From positions 1,116,001 to 1,180,000 of the forward strand of contig SRSI01000050.1 of assembly GCA_005656395.1 (NCBI GenBank): a stretch of DNA of 64,000 bases, in the 5' to 3' direction. Position numbers and translations under genes: made by a program. Source of the stretch: Strongyloides papillosus. Taxonomy: Eukaryota; Nematoda; Chromadorea; Rhabditida; Strongyloididae. The notes below the pieces were generated by a model. It was given only the letters and a program-made list of their open reading frames with translations. It had not been told where the DNA came from and searched no databases. This document shows positions 58,519 through 64,000 of this stretch, in pieces (the first letter of the stretch is position 1; each line of letters starts with the position of its first letter).

Positions 58519-60168
58519 CACGCGATTTACTATCCCTGATTCAATAAACTTAAAGTAACAAATATGCTGGAGTTTTAATTTATTTAGTAAATCAGGCACC
58601 AAAAAGTAAAAAATAGTTTATCTTTAAAAAAATTAATATATTAATATTTTTAATAACTTTAAACAATTAATTGACTTTAACTTCTAAAAAATTAACATTT
58701 TTAAAATAGTCAAAAAATAAGGAAACTCAATAATATCAATTATATTTATACTTATGACTTTTTTAAATACTATGTTGTTTATCTATTAATATAATTTTTT
58801 TTCTTGTAATTATATACTATCACTTTTTTATATTGTCATTATATTAATAGTTCAGTCGCTCATTTTGTTCAATTTGATTAATTTGACTAAAATTTCATAC
58901 AACGAATGTTTGTAATAGTGTCAACTGTTTATAAAATTTAATATATGTAAAATGCTATAGAGTATGTATATTAACAACATAAATGATTGAAGACTCTACA
59001 AAATTAAAATATGAATACATTGAAATGTTAATTTATTAATTAATATGGAACGTAGAAATTTATATATGAAGTGCTAAAAGCAACAATATCTTAGAAATTT
59101 TGATTATTTATAATTTTTATTAAATCAGTGAAGGCTTTGCGTCTTCATGCCTTTGTTTAACATTTTAACATATTCTACTTTGATTTTTTTAATAAAAATA
59201 TTCACCACTCTTTGATTCTTAATTGGGGTAATTATCAATTAACCTTAGTGATATTAATTTACCCTCTTATTCTGGCGTTAAGATTTTCAAATGAGCTATT
59301 ATTTACTTTATTTTGTTAACTTTCAAAATATTATTTGAAACAAACCTAAAAAAATTATTTCAAAAAGAGGTGTTATTTGAAAATGACTTGATCTATAGTA
59401 ACTGAAACGTTTTGGTACCCGTTTTCAGCACTAAGTCAAAAAATAGATCTATTAACTATTAACAAAAAAATGAGCTAAGTTTAAAAAGAGTTATGATATA
59501 GAAAAAATTAATTTTCTTATTTTTTTTTGTTATAGACACACCATTTGAACTTATAAAATAATACTTATTTTCACTACAAAATATTTATTCATTAGAAATT
59601 CAAGACTTCATATATTTGTATTTAAAATTCTTACGTATCATATCAACTAATAAATTAACGTTTCAATATACTTATATTTTAATTTTGCAAAGTGTTCAAT
59701 CATTTATGTTGTCAATATACATACTCTACAGCATTTTACATATATTAAATTTTGTAAACAGTTGACACTATTACAAACATTCGTTGTATGAAATTTTAGT
59801 CAAATTAATCAGATTGAACTACTAAAACTATTAAAACTATTATAATAATAACAATATAAAAAAGTGATAGTATATAATTACAAGAATAAAAATTATATTA
59901 ATAGATAAACAACATAGTATTTAAAAAAGTCATAAGTATAAATATAATTGATACTATTGAGTTTCCTTATTTTTCGATTATTTAAAACTACTAATTTATT
60001 CAGAAGTTAAATTTAATTAACTGTTTAAAGTTATTAAAAATATTAATATATTAATTTTTTTAAAGATAAACTATTTTTTACTTTTTGGTGCCTGATTTAC
60101 CAAATAAATTTAAACTTTAGCGAATTTGTTACTTTAAGTTTATTGAATCAGGGATAGTAAATCGCGTG
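58519..60168. mobile_element. 1,650-bp foldback element with TA target duplication
   Basis: Starts CACGCGATTTACTATCCCTG and ends with its exact inverse; flanked by TA at 58517-58518 and 60169-60170. The two arms, roughly 58519-59100 and 59580-60168, are inverted copies of each other with scattered differences over more than 500 bp. The 480-bp centre has no ORF. TA duplication and long arms fit a non-autonomous Tc1/mariner-like foldback element. Confidence 0.9.
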
Positions 60169-60170
60169 TA

Positions 60171-60939
60171 CTTTATTATGTGTATTGTTGTTATTTTGAC
60201 ATATCACCATTTTCTTTTTTTTGTTTTGTTTCCTTATTACTTTTTAAATAAATTCAATAATTTTGGATCGACTTTTCTTCCCTTTATTGGTTGTAGTTTT
60301 GTGCATGGCCTGGGGCACGTATAAGTAACATATACATATGTATACATATATATGTATATAAATGGATTTATAGCGGCGAAGGGGATTTTTCCTGATAGAG
60401 TGAATTCTTTTATATGGGTGACAACTCTTATGTTATAAGGGCTGAACATTCAACAAGAAATATATGTATTTTAAAATAAGATTTTTGACAAAAAATATGT
60501 AATTTATATCGAAACGTTTAGTGAGCGATATATAATTTGTAATGAGACATGAAATGAGGAATAATACTTTTCAACGATATATTTAATAAAGAATAATATT
60601 TTACAATGAAATATCTAATGAAACAAATGGTATTATGTGGGATTATAACAACACATACCATGGATTATTTTATAAAAGACTTCTCTCTTATACTATGTGG
60701 AGAGAATTTAAACATTGTTTAATACATGAATTAATTACAATAAATTTTATTAAAAGCATAAGTTGTGAGATTAGATGATATAAAAGCAATAGATGAAAAA
60801 GTAAAAAAATGATATTAATAAAATCTATAAGACATAATGTTTATAAAGCAAAACAAGTTAGAAATAATTGCATAGATAAAAGTTTAGCGTCAAATTGAAA
60901 AATCTTCTTTTTCTTATTTAGTTTCCAAAAAGAATCTCT
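60171..60939. other. Spacer, no supported gene
   Basis: A 70-codon minus frame at 60237-60449 includes a low-complexity Tyr/Thr/Val stretch from an alternating TATACATATATG run; not supported. Confidence 0.4.
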
Positions 60940-61506
60940 TTAGTAGGAAAATCGCCAGAAGCTTGATAAATCCTCGAATTTGATTGTAAGTTTTCCTGTG
61001 ATTAAAAAGATGTTAAAGCAGTGTCTCCATGCATAGTCTGCTACCACCTCTACATTTTCCCATTGTCTTTCCTGTACTATCTGTCGAACTTCTAATTCCG
61101 ATCGTTGGTTTGGCTCTTCTTCCAATCTTAATTTCAAATCTTTTGCTATAGGGTTTTCTTGAAGTAGCGCCGTGTAATGATTTGGATTTTCAACCTCCCT
61201 CTTAATTAGAACGTATATTCCGGTGACTCCATATTCGTCCTCTTCAATTCTTCTGGTAAATCTGTCAGGGTAATAGCCCATATGATAGAAACAGATTTTA
61301 TTTTCGGCATCATATTCTCCTCTCGTTGCAAAGTCAGGGATATATCCATTTTCCCCTTCATCATCAGTGTCGGAATTTTCGTTTTCCTCCATTTCGATGA
61401 TATTCCCTTCTTCCCTGATTGGGTTTCTTTCATCATCATCATCGATGATGTTTGGATTTTCGATCGATTCTCCTGCTCTTTCTTGTGGGTTATTGTAGTT
61501 CTCCAT
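60940..61506 (-). CDS. Family A accessory ORF, intact copy (188 aa)
   Basis: Uninterrupted homologue of the ORF at 44097-44648. MENYNNPQERAGES start, acidic region (residues 23-52), then CFYHMGYYPDRF and YGVTGIYVLIKRE, a helical Glu/Arg-rich middle (about 130-150) and a C-terminal part with NVEVVADYAWRHC that aligns with the frameshifted end of the plus-strand copy. No membrane helix or known domain. It lies about 570 bp downstream of an integrase C-terminus on the same strand. Retention of an open frame while pol is deleted suggests recent mobilisation in trans or selection on the ORF. Confidence 0.6.
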   Translation of the reverse strand: MENYNNPQERAGESIENPNIIDDDDERNPIREEGNIIEMEENENSDTDDEGENGYIPDFATRGEYDAENKICFYHMGYYPDRFTRRIEEDEYGVTGIYVLIKREVENPNHYTALLQENPIAKDLKLRLEEEPNQRSELEVRQIVQERQWENVEVVADYAWRHCFNIFLITGKLTIKFEDLSSFWRFSY

Positions 61507-62078
61507 TTTTAGTTTAATATTTGATGAATAGTCAGAAATATTTAGAATAGTGGTATTTTCTTTATAGTTTGTATTTGTAGTTTGGTTTTCATTGATACCA
61601 ATCTAATTATCCTTTGGGAAGGCTGACTACTTTTATCATGTGCCATGTAGAGAATGTAATACAATAGAGGATAATAGGGGATAAAAACACAAATACAATG
61701 TATTATTGGGTACAGATATTATATTTATTGAGAGGGGTCGTGTTATGAGAATAAATTTTTTTTTAGTCTCTTTAATAACTGAGATAATTTTGACAATTTT
61801 ATTAAGATAGGGAAGGAATTCACTAGGGGACTGTCAATATATAGTTATATAGATTTTAAAGGAAAAAATATAAATAATTTTTCAAAAGAAATTAGAAATA
61901 TAAGCAATACTTATGAATTTCAAGAGAAATTCTTAAATTATTGGAGGTTTAATGTGAAGGTCACAATAGATTGATATAGTATGAGGTAATAATTTGAAAA
62001 TGCATAATAAAAATTATTAATAATGAACACAATGTTAACAAAAGTATCAATTTTCGTTGAAACTTATCTGGGAGATTT
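61507..62078 (-). other. Leader between integrase tail and accessory ORF
   Basis: No gene. Carries the counterpart of the ACACAATA...TTGTGTTTT motif (61683-61715) and the AAAGTAGTCAGCCTT block (61620-61640) seen in the 43.4-44.1 kb spacer. Confidence 0.4.
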
Positions 62079-62490
62079 CTATTCTAGTGTCGTTTTGAAC
62101 TTTTTGAGTTGTTTGATGTGAGCATAAGTGTAAATCCTTTCTCCTTTAAGCCTCTTGTGAGCTATTCTTCCGGATTTCGTGATTCTGTTTAGTTTACAAT
62201 CTTCTGTTTCTTCATTTATCTTCATTATGCAGAACGGTCCATTATACTTTTCTCGTAATTTCTTCTTATTGCCTACTTTATCCAAAATAGCTTTCAGAAC
62301 AATATCTCCTTCCTTGAATATATGTTCTCTCTTCTCTTCTTGAGGGAATTCTGGTGGCAATTGTTTTTATGTTTCTTGCGAAAAATCTTTTGACCCCAGT
62401 AACATCCAAGTCCAATTGTTCTCTCTTGACATAATGATCAAGAGTAACAGCTCCATCTAAATCTTTCTTGCTATTTCTGATAGTATCCAT
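62079..62490 (-). pseudogene. Family A element: Gag start fused to integrase tail
   Basis: From the minus-strand ATG at 62490 (MDTIRNSK, matching 41571) the frame reads about 45 residues of Gag, then jumps in another frame into the integrase C-terminus (HIFKEGDIVLKAILDKVGNK, GPFCIMKINEET, RITKSGRIAHKRLKG, YAHIKQLKK) ending at 62079. Everything between Gag start and integrase end is deleted. The deletion breakpoint differs from that at 41.6 kb. Confidence 0.8.
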
Positions 62491-62509
62491 GATTAATCGT
62501 TAAACTAAC

Positions 62510-62790
62510 CTGAGAAATAATCGGTCACAGCTTCGGCTTAGTCTGATAACAATGATAGTAAACAAGTATGCGAATACTTATACTTGTTTCGGTGAGTGGT
62601 AAATCTTTTTAAAATCTTCTTAATTTTATACTCTCTTATCTCCTCCTCCCTCGATCTTCCACTTTGCAACTCCTAGGATTATTAGATTCTTCTTTTTGAG
62701 CTGTTATCCAATGTCTTCTGATTTGATGGCAATAAAATTGTAAGAAATTCTTACTGCAATGCGGAGATTTTACCAAAAAAAATTATGCCT
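62510..62790 (-). promoter_or_regulatory. 5' leader of the minus-strand family A element
   Basis: Blocks in common with 41290-41570: CTCAAAAAGAAG..TCTAATAATCCTAGG, CCGAAACAAGTAT, ATACTTGTTTACTA, TTTCTCAGGTTAGTTTA just before the ATG. Both copies share the order and spacing, so this is the element's leader, possibly LTR U5 plus primer-binding region. Confidence 0.5.
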
Positions 62791-64000
62791 CTGCTTTGAT
62801 AGTACGATCACTAACCCTATTACGCCTAGTAATGTCTAATTTACCAAAAATGACTAATTCCCTTTTTCCTAAACGAAATTAATCTTTTTTTCTAAAAATA
62901 ACTTAATTCTCTAGACATCAAATTCCTATTTATCAAAACAGATGAGTTTCTTTTTGATAAAAAATTTTAGAAATTCTCTCTCGTAGATTATTTAATCCTT
63001 TTCATTGTCTGGTCTTTTTATATAAGTAATTGTAAAAATATTTTGTAATATTTTACGAATTGTAAAGAAAGGCTTTCTGTCTTTTAAATTGAATTTAAGT
63101 TTTCTATTATATCACTTTTTTATTATTTTTTTAATGGCGTTGGGTTTGTTTTCGGGAATTACTCTCGTAATTCTTAATTGTCTTATTCTCAAGACGGATA
63201 CTTTTTCTTTTTACTACATAATAAGCTGCGCAATTATTTTAAATATTCTTTTTCATCAAATCTAATTATTATTTTATATTTTGTAATCCATCTATCTTAA
63301 GGCCATCAATGAGACATTGGCAACAACATATAATATAATTTATTTATCTATTATTGTGTTTTTCTAATACAATAAACTCATTTGCAACTTATCAAAAATT
63401 TAATCAGCAATCTTTTTAAATTCTGAAACATCCCTTACAGTTTTTTTTCCCATTTACTAATTCACACAAAAAGCAGACATGATGGATCTACTTTTTGCTC
63501 CCTTAACACCCCGTCTCTCTAGTAAAGAATTATCTTGATGTAGCTGTACCGCATATACAGCTCCATTACTCACGATGCATAAGGAAGGTTAACCACATCC
63601 AACAATTTTTCTAGCAATTTCAAATAATTTTCTAAATAACTTCGAGCAATTACTTAGATATTGTGCCTTTTAAACCTATGAATAATAGGATTCTCAATAT
63701 AATAAACAAAAATGAACCCCTAACTTAACTGTAATGTAATGAACTGGGTATTTTTATGGGAAGAAAAATAAATTTTTTTTATAAGCCACCCGCTCCTATT
63801 TTAGAAATACCAATCAGTACCTTTCGGCTATTCTTTCACTTGATCGTTTCCTACTGATCTGGAATTTTATACTGCGCAACCTTTTCCTTAACCGAAAGAG
63901 TGTCACTGATACCATAAGCTTCTAACGTGCCATCTTGGCCGAGATGAACACGACTTCATACTTATTTCTCAGTAACTCGACTTGGGGGCACATAACAATT
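62791..64000. other. Non-coding end of the window
   Basis: About 1.2 kb, AT-rich, no ORF or repeat recognised. Confidence 0.4.

Noticed and set aside
60237..60449. 70-codon minus frame
   Set aside because: Central part is translated from an alternating TATACATATATG run; no homologue or conserved start.

Overview
The window looks like nuclear DNA of a parasitic nematode, most likely of the Strongyloides group. The evidence is a very AT-rich background, short introns (about 40-200 nt) with GTAAG donors and TTTCAG/TTTTAG acceptors, nematode-type serpentine receptors, and clear homologues of ptl-1 (tau/MAP), feh-1 (Fe65), vps-28 and a PP2A B55 subunit. Genus assignment is an inference from composition and gene content.

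Region 1 (1-14.2 kb) is a tandem array of about 3.1-3.6 kb units on the minus strand. Each unit carries a two-exon seven-transmembrane chemoreceptor-like gene, with a small uncharacterised ORF in the interval to the next receptor. Four receptor genes are present; two encode identical first exons. Of the five copies of the small ORF, only one is open over its full length. Small insertions interrupt individual units, including a 940-bp TA-flanked element with perfect terminal inverted repeats.

Region 2 (14.4-33.0 kb) is ordinary single-copy gene space: an SH2-only protein lacking the phosphotyrosine-binding Arg, a four-exon Tyr/Ser/Arg-rich protein of unknown function, a tau-like ptl-1 with seven 16-residue repeats, a diverged PP2A B55 WD40 subunit, vps-28, feh-1, and a cytosolic protein-tyrosine phosphatase. 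I rebuilt exon structures by hand; each closes in frame across all junctions. About 3.9 kb between ptl-1 and the B55 gene appears non-coding.

Region 3 (33-64 kb) is a graveyard of mobile elements. It holds at least three lineages of Ty3/gypsy-like LTR retrotransposon debris: a family with internal deletions and a lineage-specific acidic accessory ORF (plus strand 41.5-44.6 kb, minus strand 60.9-62.5 kb, and perhaps 34.1-34.8 kb); a second family on the minus strand (51.6-53.6 kb) broken mainly by in-frame stops; and a third integrase at 56-57 kb. Around them lie several unrecognised ORFs with less AT-biased codon use (35.1, 36.4, 45.2, 46.1, 48.7, 50.0, 58.2 kb), a four-copy dispersed repeat of about 350 bp, an inverted repeat at 39.7-40.5 kb and a 1,650-bp foldback element with TA target duplication at 58.5-60.2 kb. 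The less-described material is the accessory ORF set of the retroelements, the two-site LRR-like/companion ORF cassette at 48-51 kb, and the receptor plus small-ORF tandem unit.
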